A stretch of DNA of 41,068 nt from the IMG/VR virus record IMGVR_UViG_3300005541_000090, positions 1 through 41,068 of that record; one strand, written 5' to 3'. This stretch comes from a virus. The notes under the pieces are model-generated. The model did not search any database. It saw nothing but the letters and a program-made list of their open reading frames with translations, and had not been told where the DNA came from. The stretch's first letter is position 1. Every line of letters begins with the position of its first letter. A program made the position numbers and the translations under genes. Below are positions 1-8,659 of the stretch, in pieces.

Positions 1-11
1 GAAGGTAGAGG

Positions 12-443
12 TCAGTTGGGAGGAGGCGGGGGGAGGGGGGAGGAGGGAGTAGCGTCGATGGCACTTGCTGCCCCACCTGCTGTTGCCCCCTCTGCCATCC
101 GCGCCCTCGCCGCTGCCCGATGCCACCCGCGCAAACACCCCTTATGCACCAGCCAGTTAACCTTCCTGCCATCCCGGTCCAGCAACCTGTCATCGCGTAA
201 AACTCCTGTTTCTGCCCAGTTGCCGTGCGTCAGGCGGCATGCGAGGAGGGACAGCGCGCAGTGGCAGAACGCGCATTGCCCGTGCTGTTCCTCCCAGAGA
301 AGTTGCTTGCGGCGGGCGTACTCGGCATGGCCGGCGGGATTGCCAAGGCACTGCTCCCGGCCGTCGTCGAACCGGCGGACCGCAACCGCCCTGCCCAGTG
401 ACTCCAGCTCACGCGCTCTGGCCCTCCGTCTGACGTACCGCAC
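12..443 (-). CDS. Small HNH-like nuclease or zinc-binding protein
   Basis: 143 codons from a GTG start. The middle carries CAFC, a downstream His (THGNWAE), then RDDR, N and HKGC, in the order of small phage HNH proteins (Cys pair, His, RDDR, Asn, His-x-x-Cys). The family normally cuts or nicks DNA; whether this copy is active cannot be judged, because the usual DH pair is not clear. The C-terminus is low-complexity (Ala, Ser, Pro). The GTG lies 6 nt after the -10 hexamer of one of the repeated 29-bp promoter elements (450-478) and has no Shine-Dalgarno sequence, so the message may be leaderless. It is the leftmost minus-strand gene, separated from the late operons by plus-strand genes. The coding call is fairly sure, the function less so. 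Confidence 0.6.
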   Translation of the reverse strand: MRYVRRRARARELESLGRAVAVRRFDDGREQCLGNPAGHAEYARRKQLLWEEQHGQCAFCHCALSLLACRLTHGNWAETGVLRDDRLLDRDGRKVNWLVHKGCLRGWHRAAARARMAEGATAGGAASAIDATPSSPLPPPPPN

Positions 444-449
444 GGTGGC

Positions 450-478
450 AGGGTAAGCGAGGAAGGACGGTAAGTCTA
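450..478 (-). promoter_or_regulatory. Repeated 29-bp promoter element, copy 1
   Basis: Minus strand reads TAGACT-TACCGT-N11-TACCCT with 17 bp between the outer hexamers. It matches six other intergenic elements in this window. The start codon at 443 lies 6 nt beyond the -10-like hexamer. Confidence 0.55.
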
Positions 479-561
479 GCGCGGCGGGCGGAGGGGGTGG
501 TACAGTGGGAAGGGTAGAAGGAAGTCCAAGAAGTCAGAGGAATCCAAGGAGACCCGCGCCA

Positions 562-831
562 ATGCCAGTGCAACAGAACGAGTTCCCGATGCCAGCGAAC
601 CTGAGGCCAGCCGCGCCGCCGTCTGCGCCCGCCACCTTGCCTACCTCCCCCGTCCGCGCCCCCCTCTCGACCCTCGCCGCGCTCATGGCCGCGCAGGGCA
701 GCGAATCCTTCCGGCTGGACTCGGACCTCAGGATGGCCTTGGCAGATATGCAGCAGGCTTCGGGCGAGGCGTGGCAGCCGTTCCTCGAGAAGGCTTGCAA
801 CGAGGCGTTGCGGTTCTGGATGGGACGGTAG
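562..831 (+). CDS. Hypothetical protein
   Basis: 89 codons from ATG 562, preceded by AAGGAG about 10 nt upstream; an in-frame GTG at 505 is possible but has no such site. The first half is Pro/Ala-rich and probably disordered. The second half (from about residue 38) looks like two amphipathic helices and ends in FWMGR. No family recognised. It runs against the late operons and ends 10 bp from the convergent HNH gene. The amphipathic C-terminal half favours a real gene over its antisense shadow. Confidence 0.45.
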   Translation: MPVQQNEFPMPANLRPAAPPSAPATLPTSPVRAPLSTLAALMAAQGSESFRLDSDLRMALADMQQASGEAWQPFLEKACNEALRFWMGR

Positions 832-840
832 GGAAAGGTT

Positions 841-1671
841 TTATGTAGACTGTAGGGGAGGGTATTTCAGCAATAGTCTGGTCACTGCGCCGACTATTTT
901 GTAAATATCACGAACGGATTTATCCTCCTTTTTGAATTGGATATCCAGTTTTATATATCCATTCTCTTCACTAAAGGACACCGATGCCGAGTCCTCTTCA
1001 TACTTTAGACTACCCTCACGAGAGAATCCTTCGTAGTGCTGACGAGCAAACCAGCAATAAATAAAATGCGCGACCTCAGGAGTGCTAAAACTACCCAAGA
1101 AGGCTACCCTTCCTTTGTATCTCCCTTGCGCGTCGTAGGAATTATTTTTATTCTTGCAGACTCCTTTTAATCCTATCTTGTTGTTGGAGTGGATATTTGT
1201 ATTCATGCTGTTCTGTGATTTAGTCGCTACGCGCAGGTTGCTACGACGATTGTCGAGGGTGTCACCGTTTATGTGATCGGCTACTCTAATATCATTCCTG
1301 GATAAGCCTAGAATAGTCCGAGCTAGAGAATAAATGCGACGCTCTTCTGATCTTCGTCCATAGGCGTAGCCGCGCAGACAATGAACTTGGGCGAACTCAC
1401 TTATAAGATCGTAATCCAACGCCCATATAACCGTTGATTTGCCCTTACTTAGCATAACTTTGCGACATGCAACGCCATCCACAAAGAAAGGTGTTGTATC
1501 TACGTAGCGAGGAAATTTAGCGTGATCTCTAAAATATAGAAGAGGGACACCTTTCACCTGTCCTCGTTCAGTTCGCGTTCGATCTGGAACACAAGTCCTA
1601 TAGTTACATCCGCAATGACAATAACCATAAGGAATTGGAAATGGTGACAAGGCAGTGCTATCGTGGTTCAA
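841..1671 (-). CDS. HNH homing-type endonuclease with AP2-like domain
   Basis: 276 codons. The N-terminus has a Cys cluster (GYCHCGC, about residues 16-22). The HNH core is DHINGDTLDNRRSNLR (about 132-147), followed by an AP2-like DNA-binding segment (LKGV...FLGSF, about 167-215) and an extra 60-residue C-terminal tail absent from the other copies. Family members make site-specific breaks and spread by homing. The His usually found just upstream of the core (HR in the other copies) is replaced by Ala (SLARTI), so activity is uncertain. The start appears to be TTG, with GGAGG about 11 nt upstream. The gene is visibly richer in A+T than its neighbours, consistent with recent acquisition. It shares its N-terminal module with the genes at 10397 and 38192. 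Confidence 0.85.
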   Translation of the reverse strand: MNHDSTALSPFPIPYGYCHCGCNYRTCVPDRTRTERGQVKGVPLLYFRDHAKFPRYVDTTPFFVDGVACRKVMLSKGKSTVIWALDYDLISEFAQVHCLRGYAYGRRSEERRIYSLARTILGLSRNDIRVADHINGDTLDNRRSNLRVATKSQNSMNTNIHSNNKIGLKGVCKNKNNSYDAQGRYKGRVAFLGSFSTPEVAHFIYCWFARQHYEGFSREGSLKYEEDSASVSFSEENGYIKLDIQFKKEDKSVRDIYKIVGAVTRLLLKYPPLQST

Positions 1672-1759
1672 GGGCGGGCTTTCCTCCGATCAGGATTTGC
1701 GCCGTGCGGGCCTGCCAGCCCAATCGACGGCTCGCCTTTCATCTTACTACAGACGGGCT

Positions 1760-1765
1760 TATAAT
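1760..1765 (+). promoter_or_regulatory. Consensus -10 hexamer of a probable leaderless gene
   Basis: A perfect TATAAT lies exactly 6 nt before ATG 1772, and no ribosome-binding site lies between. The -35 region at 17 bp is poor (TTTCAT). The spacing puts the transcription start at or next to the ATG. Confidence 0.5.
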
Positions 1766-1771
1766 TAACCT

Positions 1772-2152
1772 ATGGCTGCGCAGACAAATCGGTGGTCCGT
1801 GGGATCGATGTATTATCAGGGTTCCTTCAACGGCGTCGCCAATTTTTATACGCAGCCCGGCGGCCCCGGCACGCAAGTCTTCCCTGCTAACCAGCGCAAT
1901 ACGGTGTGGTCCGCCTGGCCCGGCGCGGCCACGATGACCATCAACGAAGTAGCGAACTGGGTCAATCCCGGCTGCCAGCACGTCGTCAAGATGTTTACTG
2001 TCATTCAAGAGTTCGATTACGTGCTGGGGCAGCCAGTTCAGTTGCTGACCTGCCCGACGTGCTCCTACGTGCAGCGCGCGGTTTACGGCACGACGCAGAA
2101 CGGGATGCCGGAGCTGTATGATCCGTACGCATACTGCGTTATTGTGGGCTGA
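1772..2152 (+). CDS. Hypothetical protein with CxxC motif
   Basis: 126 codons on the plus strand, opposite to the late genes. The sequence is protein-like: many aromatics and Gly/Asn turns in the first half (MYYQGSFNGVANFY) and a CPTC pair near residue 94. No family recognised; the composition resembles small beta-rich structural proteins, but that is only an impression. ATG 1772 is preferred because a TATAAT sits 6 nt upstream. It ends 57 bp from the convergent last gene of the late cluster, with a 15-bp tandem repeat between them. The antisense frame is longer but is repetitive and Arg-rich, and is rejected. Confidence 0.6.
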   Translation: MAAQTNRWSVGSMYYQGSFNGVANFYTQPGGPGTQVFPANQRNTVWSAWPGAATMTINEVANWVNPGCQHVVKMFTVIQEFDYVLGQPVQLLTCPTCSYVQRAVYGTTQNGMPELYDPYAYCVIVG

Positions 2153-2168
2153 GCGCGCGTCGTACAAG

Positions 2169-2213
2169 CCTGCCAGCCTTAGTCCTGCCAGCCTTAGTCC
2201 TGCCAGCCTTAGT
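2169..2213. repeat. Three tandem copies of a 15-bp repeat
   Basis: CCTGCCAGCCTTAGT occurs three times without mismatch. The block lies in the gap between convergent genes, and the TAA stop codon of the minus-strand gene (2209-2211) falls inside the third copy. Confidence 0.9.
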
Positions 2214-2496
2214 CCGCCGTCCTCAACCCCGCCATCCTCATCTCCATCAACGTCACGAACGACGCCTGGTCGCACGCCGCGCGGAACGAATCGGCTGTCG
2301 TATAAACGCGCGACGATCCCAGTGGCTGGATCACCCAGCGCCGACGAGCGCGGTCCCGGCTAACGCGCGCTTTGGCTTGGCGGATGGCGACCACGCGCGA
2401 GTCGGGGTGCGGCCAGAGGGAGAGGTTGGAGCCAGAACCGGGGCCAGAGTTAGGATTGGGATTGCTAAAAGGCGGGATGGCAATGCGCTGGGACAT
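2209..2496 (-). CDS. Hypothetical protein, last gene of the late cluster
   Basis: 95 codons with AGGAGG 9 nt before ATG 2496. The N-terminus is Pro/Asn/Gly/Ser-rich. The rest looks folded and basic (RDRARRRWVI) and ends in a helical segment (SFVTLMEMRMAGLR). No family recognised. It follows the KTSC gene by 78 bp, and its stop codon lies in the tandem repeat. Confidence 0.6.
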   Translation of the reverse strand: MSQRIAIPPFSNPNPNSGPGSGSNLSLWPHPDSRVVAIRQAKARVSRDRARRRWVIQPLGSSRVYTTADSFRAACDQASFVTLMEMRMAGLRTAD

Positions 2497-2574
2497 CGGA
2501 GTGACCTCCTAGTCGTTCTGCGGAGCGGCAGTGAGCGGCTCCCTTGCTACGGATATTATGCTGCCAACTGGCGC

Positions 2575-2802
2575 TTAAGTCTCTTCTTCGTACGCGTATC
2601 GGTTCATGATGGAGGCACGGAAGTAACGGCCAGCGCTGAGGCCCGACGTGCGAAATCCCTCGGCTGTGGTGCTGTCTACGTCGTGGTAGAGGTAGGTGCG
2701 CTGATCGCGGACGAATACAATGCGCAGCGTCTTGGTGTCAGCCTCGTATTCGACGGCCAAGATATTAGAAGACGGGACGATGGTGATCGGGACGAAGGCC
2801 AT
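2575..2802 (-). CDS. KTSC-domain protein
   Basis: 75 codons, essentially one KTSC domain: a short beta strand, ILAVEYEADTKTLRIVF, then YLYHDV (about 37-42) and SAGRYFRASI (about 56-65). KTSC proteins are small, common in phages and bacteria, and of uncertain role; some are fused to nucleic-acid enzymes. AGGAG lies 6 nt before the ATG. It starts 3 bp after the preceding gene and is probably co-transcribed with the ejection-protein genes. Confidence 0.75.
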   Translation of the reverse strand: MAFVPITIVPSSNILAVEYEADTKTLRIVFVRDQRTYLYHDVDSTTAEGFRTSGLSAGRYFRASIMNRYAYEEET

Positions 2803-2805
2803 TCT

Positions 2806-3066
2806 TTACTCCTCTTCTGCGTCCCCGTCGGCCTCGTTACCGCCCGCCGCCTCTTCCGCTGCCCTGTCCAACTCCTCGTTCAACTCATCCACGACCTCTT
2901 CCCACGCGCGCTCCACCCTGAACCCTCCGTCCGCCGCTGACTGCCCCGGCGTGAACACCGCGCACTGGTCGTCGCCTACGCGCTTGACGACCATGCCGGG
3001 TCCCGGGCAGACGGCAAGATCAGGCGTGATGTCGATAAAGCGAGGAAAGGGAGGGCGCTGGGTCAC
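2806..3066 (-). CDS. Hypothetical acidic protein
   Basis: 86 codons from a GTG whose GTGA overlaps the stop codon of the upstream 1057-codon gene by 4 nt, a translational-coupling arrangement. Residues 1-50 look folded (FIDITPDLAVCPGPG); from about residue 55 it is an acidic helix ending in a run of Glu and Asp. No family recognised. Confidence 0.65.
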   Translation of the reverse strand: MTQRPPFPRFIDITPDLAVCPGPGMVVKRVGDDQCAVFTPGQSAADGGFRVERAWEEVVDELNEELDRAAEEAAGGNEADGDAEEE

Positions 3067-6000
3067 TGCGGTACTCCCGGCTGTGCTGCTGGACGTTCTC
3101 CTCTACTATGCAGCTTACTCGAATAGGCATCCGCGTCATCAGCATTATCGAATATGCCCAAATGTTCTCCCGTCTTCAGGTAGTGCTGCCAAGCCGCCTT
3201 GAACATTGCTTTCTCAGCGGCACTTCCTTCAGGAGGCTTCTTGCCGTCTGGGGTCAGGAACTTGCCGTTAACGATTGTGGGAACCAGCACCTCGTGCCCC
3301 TGCTCGTCTTCAAAGGACGTTGAGTATTCGCTGCTGTGCGTGCCGTCCGCGTTCTGTACGACGGGACGGTTCCATATAGGAAGGTTACCGGGCTTGATTA
3401 GCCCTCTAGGATTGGGGATGACCATGAAGTCCGTAGGCTGGCTAGCCGCCTGCGTGGGCTGTGCCGACTGCTCTCGATGATCCTGCTGCCCCCCGTCCCT
3501 CTTCCTGCTAGACCCGTTCGCGAATATAAAAGTCACCACGCCCGGTCCCAGTTTCAGCGGCTTTCCCTCCCTTTCCGCTTCCTTGACCATCGAGCGCATC
3601 CCGTCGGCGATCCGCACCCGATCCGCATGCGGTACCTTCTGCAATGTCTCCAGTTCTGCTGTAGGCGGGCGCGTGAACCATTCCCGCACCCCCGGTCGGT
3701 CTAGCAGCCGTTGCAGCACGAACGGCGTCAGTTCCCCAGCCGACCATGCCAGCCCCGTGACCTCCAAGCTGGGATGTGCGGTCAGTGCGGCAATCACCGT
3801 CCCGATCGGAGCCGCCACCAGCCGAGCAATCTGGAACTTATTCACCGTGGTCCAGTTGCGCAGCTTGTCGGTCACGAACTTGTCGCGTAGTTCGCGGGTG
3901 TTGATCTCGGGGACTTCGACTGGTTTGCCTGGCTTGGGCTTAGGGTATTCTGCCGGAGTAAACTCCTTCTGCTCGGGACGGGTGCTGGCTAGATCGCGTG
4001 CCTTGGTCCTGGCGTCTGCCAAGCGTTCGGCACTCTTATCAGCCTCCTTGCGCAATTCCTCCGGGCTGGGTAGTTCCTCCAATCCTGTTTGCAAGTTGTG
4101 CATGTGCTCGATCAGCTTGTGCGTCTGCTTGCGGTAGCGATAAGAAGGCTCGCCGGAAATCTGCTTGTCGGTGAACTGCGTTTCCGGCTTGGTAGAGTCT
4201 CCTTCGAGGATGGCCTTGGCGCGTTTGGCCTCGGCGGGTTTCAATTCCTGATATGGCTTGGTGGCGTTGTAGTAGTCCTCTGCTTGTAGTCCCTTAGCAA
4301 TAGGTGATCCCGATTCAGACGGGCCGGTGTAGTCCCTGAATCCCCTGGCGTATTCCTTGTACTGCCTGCGCAGCAGGCTGTGCTTCTTGGCCACGTCAGG
4401 GTCCACTTCCTCGGCCAACTTTTGCATGCGCTGGCCGAGCTTTTCGCGGAACTTGACCACAGCCTGCCGCACGTCGGGTGCCGTAGCCGGATTGCCGATA
4501 ATCCTTCCAGCTTCCTGATAATAGCCGTCGAGATCCGAATACTTGGCACCGGGCAGTTCCTCGCCAGCAGCGCCATACTTCTCCAGCATCTCCCGCTCGT
4601 CGTCGGCCAAGTCTTCCAGTTCGCGTGGAGTAGGCGCGTGCCTAGCCCCCTTGCCAGTACGCCCAGTCTTTAACCCTCCCTCTCCCTTGTCTTGAACGCC
4701 GCCAGCACGCTTGCCTATGTCCTCGAACAGTCGCACGTTCTCACGGGATCCTTTGAACTGTCCCTCAGCCTCGTCCACGTCACCGTCGAGCGTCGCGTAC
4801 GAGATAGTATGCGCCTTGCCCGTCTCAGGGTCGGGTGCATCAAGCCTCTTGCTGACGTCTGCGAATTCACGCTTGAAGTACGACTTGGCCGCGTCGTTGA
4901 TTGCCTGGACGCGCTGCGCGATGGCTTGGCGGGTGCGTTCGAGGGAGTCGGCGAGTTTGGTTCGCTTGACTTCGACTTTCTGCTGGCGGTCAACCAGATC
5001 GTCATGAGCCTTGCGCGCCGAGGTAACAACGGTATCCCCCTCGACAAAAGGTTCTTCGGCGTTGGCTTCACGCTGCGCGGCGGCGGTAGCGCTTTTGGCC
5101 TGCAGTCGTGCCGCCTTGTTGTCGGCGTCTATTTTCTCCTGTGCGGCTCTGTTGGCCTCGTCGACCTTGCCGCGCGCCAGCAGAGTGGCCTCGTCGGCTT
5201 TCTGGTTGGCTGCCAGCGTCTGCTCGCGAGCCTCGTGCGCCGCCTCAGCCTGCTTCGTCACCTCCGTCTTCACCTGCCGCTCGCCAGCCCCGACGACGTT
5301 CTGCGCGGCCTTGCGCACGCCTTCCGGCACCTTGCCTACCCGCTCTGTCAGCGCGCTTCCTACTGCTTCCTGAACCTTTCCGGCACCGTGGCTGACTGCT
5401 GCTACCGCCCCCAGCCCCAGCAACGACCCTACGAGGTTCTGCTTGGCTAGCCTGGGGTCCGTCTTGGCGTCCTGCTGGTACTGGTCGTAGAGGTTCTTAG
5501 GAAGTTGCGTCGGGTCGATCAGGTCGAGGAGTTCGTTGGAGTTGCCGGTTTCGAGGCTGCGGCGGTAGGCGGAGGCCACGTCGGCAACGTAGCCGGGGGT
5601 CGCGTAGAGGGTGCGACCAGCAGCGCGGAGAGCATTGTTAATGTCGGAGCGCGCGGGGGCAGCGGGGTTGGTTGGCTCGGGCTGGAGCGCGCCCGTGACT
5701 GCCTTCCCGGCGCGCTCCAGTACCGTCGGTCCCTGCCCCTCGTGCGTCTGGTCCTTGTGGTAGCGCGCTTCCTCGTCGGGGTGGAGGCGGTAGCCGGCGG
5801 CTTGGGCCTCGGTGATCTTGCTGTAGGGGACGGCGATCTCTGGCTTGGTAGGGATGCCTTCGCGCTCGTCGTAGCTGCCCATGCGGTAAAGGCCCTCGCC
5901 GCGGGGGTTGGCAGTGAGGGAGGCTGGGGCGGCGGCGAAGGAAGCGGAGGAGGCAGAAGTCCCACTGGTGCCAGTCGCGGGAATAGCCTTCTCCAGCACC

Positions 6001-6236
6001 TGCCTCAACCCCTTCTTCTGTTCAGGACTCATCTTGCCCAGAAGGGACTTGCGGCGCTCGGGAGAGAACCCCTGCCATGCTTCGGCAAGGCGAGAGTAGT
6101 CTTGGGCGGGTGAGGGAGAGGAGGTAGGCGCTGCAGGCGCGGCGGATGTGGATGAAGGCGTGGTCGCAGTTGTCGTACTCGCCGTCTGGTCCTGCGTCGG
6201 GTCTGCGACTGGCGCTGTTGCCGTTGCGACTGCCAT
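3063..6236 (-). CDS. Large internal virion / DNA-ejection protein candidate
   Basis: 1057 codons. Residues 1-55 are Thr/Ala/Ser-rich and probably disordered. Further on come a Gly/Ala-rich hydrophobic stretch (NLVGSLLGLGAVAAVSHG), a long charged coiled coil rich in Ala, Glu and Lys (roughly 310-460), and a C-terminal segment with NPRGLIKPGNLPIWNRP, VLVPTIVNGK and TGEHLGIFDN. I recognise that last segment as a domain recurring at the ends of large phage virion proteins. It is the largest of three consecutive genes placed like the ejection genes of P22 or T7-type phages, so it probably enters the cell with the DNA and helps form the conduit. No lytic transglycosylase motif was seen. TAATG overlap with the previous gene. 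Confidence 0.65.
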   Translation of the reverse strand: MAVATATAPVADPTQDQTASTTTATTPSSTSAAPAAPTSSPSPAQDYSRLAEAWQGFSPERRKSLLGKMSPEQKKGLRQVLEKAIPATGTSGTSASSASFAAAPASLTANPRGEGLYRMGSYDEREGIPTKPEIAVPYSKITEAQAAGYRLHPDEEARYHKDQTHEGQGPTVLERAGKAVTGALQPEPTNPAAPARSDINNALRAAGRTLYATPGYVADVASAYRRSLETGNSNELLDLIDPTQLPKNLYDQYQQDAKTDPRLAKQNLVGSLLGLGAVAAVSHGAGKVQEAVGSALTERVGKVPEGVRKAAQNVVGAGERQVKTEVTKQAEAAHEAREQTLAANQKADEATLLARGKVDEANRAAQEKIDADNKAARLQAKSATAAAQREANAEEPFVEGDTVVTSARKAHDDLVDRQQKVEVKRTKLADSLERTRQAIAQRVQAINDAAKSYFKREFADVSKRLDAPDPETGKAHTISYATLDGDVDEAEGQFKGSRENVRLFEDIGKRAGGVQDKGEGGLKTGRTGKGARHAPTPRELEDLADDEREMLEKYGAAGEELPGAKYSDLDGYYQEAGRIIGNPATAPDVRQAVVKFREKLGQRMQKLAEEVDPDVAKKHSLLRRQYKEYARGFRDYTGPSESGSPIAKGLQAEDYYNATKPYQELKPAEAKRAKAILEGDSTKPETQFTDKQISGEPSYRYRKQTHKLIEHMHNLQTGLEELPSPEELRKEADKSAERLADARTKARDLASTRPEQKEFTPAEYPKPKPGKPVEVPEINTRELRDKFVTDKLRNWTTVNKFQIARLVAAPIGTVIAALTAHPSLEVTGLAWSAGELTPFVLQRLLDRPGVREWFTRPPTAELETLQKVPHADRVRIADGMRSMVKEAEREGKPLKLGPGVVTFIFANGSSRKRDGGQQDHREQSAQPTQAASQPTDFMVIPNPRGLIKPGNLPIWNRPVVQNADGTHSSEYSTSFEDEQGHEVLVPTIVNGKFLTPDGKKPPEGSAAEKAMFKAAWQHYLKTGEHLGIFDNADDADAYSSKLHSRGERPAAQPGVPQ

Positions 6237-7975
6237 TATTGCACCTTCGGGACTGACAACAGGAACTCGTCGTCGGTCATCTCGTGAGCAGGTTTGGCAG
6301 CAGGCTTAGCAGCAGGCTTAGCCGTGCCGCCCTGCGCTTCCACCGTCGCTGCCGCCGTCGCCCTCGGTGCCAGTTTCTGCGCTCCCGACATATAATTCGC
6401 CGTCGCCTCGTTGGACCGCTTCGCTGCCTGCTTGATAATCTCGGCCATCTGAGCGCGCTGGTTATCGTCGTACAACGTGCCCTTGCCCCAGCGCTGGACG
6501 TTGGCCTGCGCGGCGTCGGCCCACCCACGGGCGTGCTGGATTAAGTCCTGTTCCTGCTTGGTGAACCGAATGCCGGAGCCGGAGCCGGGGTCAGCCGACT
6601 TGGCCACCTCGAAGAAGGCCAGCGTCAGCGCGACATCGCCGGGGCCGTCGGGATGCTTGGTGTAGGTGTCAGCGGCTTGGGCAGTGGACTGGATCTTGAG
6701 GTCCGGGCCTAGCTCCTTTTGGATCTTTTCGAATTCGGCGAAGTCGGTGGATGACTGGCGCAGCGCAAGGTTGGCAGCAGCGATATTGGAGTTGCGCTGG
6801 GCGAGGGCGAACCGTCGGTCAGCCAGAGGATTCTTGGCCGAGAACCTATCTTGGTCGTAAGCGCGGATCGTGTGCCAGTCGTTCGGGTCAAGGTGATTGG
6901 TCTGTGCGAACGCGGACAGCCCCTGCGCCCACTCAGAGTTAGCCGTTTTTGGTGGAGGAGGCGTGTAGTTCTCGGCTGGGCGCGCTACGATCTGGTTCGT
7001 CCGCTTGTCAAGAAAGCGCTGCTCGTACTGGCCGGTCTGCTGGTTCTTATAAGGGGTTTTGTCGAGGGGTATCCACGAGCCAGCGCCCGTGGTACGGCTA
7101 GGGTCGGTTAGCGCGGTGTCGATCTGGTCGAGTTGGTGACTGCGTTCGTCGTCCGAGAGGTTAGGGTCGGTGGCCACGTGCATCCGGCGCTGTTCGAGTT
7201 CGGCTTTGGTGCCTGCTGCGGTTGCGGTAGCGGTGGCTGCGAATTGCGCTGCCCCTTGACCCTGCCGCTGCTGATACATCGCGCGCAGTTGCTCCGGTCG
7301 CGCGACCTGGTAGAACGCCTGCGGACCGAGTTGCTGTGCTGCCTCGGAGTACGCGCGCAACGCCTCGTCCGGCTCGTCGTGGTTGAACATGCGCTCGAGC
7401 AGGTTCTTCTTCTCCTTCTGCTTGCCTGTTTTCTTATCTGTGGTCAGGGGAGGGAGGTAGGACTGGATCGCGTTCTGCGTGGCTTGATGTACAGCGAGGA
7501 GCTGATTATGCAACTGCTTGACCTTGGGATCGGCGAGGATCTTGTCCGGCGTCATATCAGGCGACGACGACCCAACTTCGTTGTAAGCGTCGCGGTACTG
7601 CTGGCCGAGATCCTTTTCGAGATTGGACAGCGCGCCTAGTTTCTTGTTGAATTGCTGTGCCTTCTGTAACCGCGCCGAGTCATACCCCTTGATGGCACCG
7701 CGCAGGACCTGGTCGGCCATGTAGGCGATGGCGCCGCCCTTGCTGACGGCGCCGAGGTCCTGCGGGCCGGGCTGAGAACGGTCTTCGAGGGGGTGTTGCG
7801 AGGGGGTCTGGACTTCAGGCAGGGACAGAGGCTGGTAGGGGGAGTCGGCAGGGGTCAGGGAGGGAAGGGCGGCGGCGGAGGTAGCAGCGGACTGGTCCCC
7901 TGCGCCCGGCACCGCTTGCGCTGGCAACCTGCCTAGAGTCTCCAATGGGACCGATGCGATTTCTGGTGTTGCCAT
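6236..7975 (-). CDS. Internal virion / DNA-ejection protein candidate
   Basis: 579 codons, ATG preceded by AAGGAGG. The N-terminal 60 residues are Pro/Gln-rich. The body is largely helical, Gln/Ala-rich and without membrane segments. A segment near the C-terminus (GDVALTLAFFEVAKS...IRFTKQEQDLI) is of a type I recognise from phage internal virion proteins, where a conserved ALT-F motif precedes RFT-E. It is the middle gene of three and overlaps the next by one base. Role inferred from position and helical character. Confidence 0.6.
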   Translation of the reverse strand: MATPEIASVPLETLGRLPAQAVPGAGDQSAATSAAALPSLTPADSPYQPLSLPEVQTPSQHPLEDRSQPGPQDLGAVSKGGAIAYMADQVLRGAIKGYDSARLQKAQQFNKKLGALSNLEKDLGQQYRDAYNEVGSSSPDMTPDKILADPKVKQLHNQLLAVHQATQNAIQSYLPPLTTDKKTGKQKEKKNLLERMFNHDEPDEALRAYSEAAQQLGPQAFYQVARPEQLRAMYQQRQGQGAAQFAATATATAAGTKAELEQRRMHVATDPNLSDDERSHQLDQIDTALTDPSRTTGAGSWIPLDKTPYKNQQTGQYEQRFLDKRTNQIVARPAENYTPPPPKTANSEWAQGLSAFAQTNHLDPNDWHTIRAYDQDRFSAKNPLADRRFALAQRNSNIAAANLALRQSSTDFAEFEKIQKELGPDLKIQSTAQAADTYTKHPDGPGDVALTLAFFEVAKSADPGSGSGIRFTKQEQDLIQHARGWADAAQANVQRWGKGTLYDDNQRAQMAEIIKQAAKRSNEATANYMSGAQKLAPRATAAATVEAQGGTAKPAAKPAAKPAHEMTDDEFLLSVPKVQ

Positions 7976-8028
7976 TTAACTGCCTCCTTGCTGCGCCTTG
8001 CCTCCGCCTACCTAGCCTGCCCCGTCCT

Positions 8029-8640
8029 CTAAGCGAACAGCGAACTGAACCCGCCCGCCGCCCCAGCCGCCCCGAACAGCGACCCGCCCAGACTGGCAAC
8101 GTCGCCGATTCCGCCCCCGATCGCCCCCAACGTCTGCCCCTTCTGCTGGATGTGCTCGTTGACGAGGTTGGAGTATTGCTGGCCAGCGGCGCTGCCAGCC
8201 GAGATAGCTGTACTGGCTGCTCCCTGTCCCAGTCCGACGCCCTGTCCGCCGAGTTGGCCGAGCGCGTTGAATGCGCCAGTATAGCCTTGGCTGGCCAGCG
8301 ATCCCAGTTGCGCGCCTTGATTGACATCGACTTGCTGCAACGCGAGGTTGCGCTCGCCTCCGGCTGGCGTAGTGTTGAGGATGTTCTGCTTGGCTCCAGC
8401 AGAGGCGGCGGTTACCTGTTGCGCGGCGGGGGCGGTGACAGCGGAGATGAGGTTAGGCGAACCCGAAGCCAAAGCCTCGTAGAACGCATTACTTTGCTGT
8501 AAGCCCGGAAATGCCAAGTTAAACAGTTGTTGACTCTGACCACCCTGCTGATTTAGCAAGCCAGTAAGTTGCGTTGCAAGACCTGCTTGAGCATCTTCCA
8601 ACTGTTGGTTAGAGCCTCCGCCACTCTTTCCCCCGCCCAT
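8029..8640 (-). CDS. Gly/Gln-rich DNA-ejection protein candidate
   Basis: 203 codons from ATG 8640; TTG 8646 is in frame but ATG has GAGG 8 nt upstream. The protein is Gln/Gly/Ala-rich. Its centre looks like helices ending in HIQQKGQTLGAIGGGIGD, and its C-terminus is a glycine-rich apolar tail (GSLFGAAGAAGGFSSLFA). Short proteins of this make-up open the ejection-gene set of many podoviruses and can insert into membranes. It is the first gene behind a 29-bp promoter element. Confidence 0.6.
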   Translation of the reverse strand: MGGGKSGGGSNQQLEDAQAGLATQLTGLLNQQGGQSQQLFNLAFPGLQQSNAFYEALASGSPNLISAVTAPAAQQVTAASAGAKQNILNTTPAGGERNLALQQVDVNQGAQLGSLASQGYTGAFNALGQLGGQGVGLGQGAASTAISAGSAAGQQYSNLVNEHIQQKGQTLGAIGGGIGDVASLGGSLFGAAGAAGGFSSLFA

Positions 8641-8659
8641 AGCCAAACCTCGCGCTGGC

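Noticed and set aside
16-456. 146-codon plus-strand frame
   Set aside because: Arg/Ser/Pro-rich antisense shadow of the HNH-like gene, which has ordered Cys/His motifs and a promoter.
1739-2275. 178-codon minus-strand frame
   Set aside because: Runs through the tandem repeat (LRLAG repeats) and is the antisense of a better plus-strand gene.
2522-2550. GGAGC/GCTCC hairpin as a terminator
   Set aside because: Only 5 bp and no T-tract on either strand.
4692-6113. Long plus-strand frames opposite the 1057-codon gene
   Set aside because: Leu/Arg/Gly-rich antisense frames caused by the GC-rich Ala/Lys/Glu codons of the real gene.
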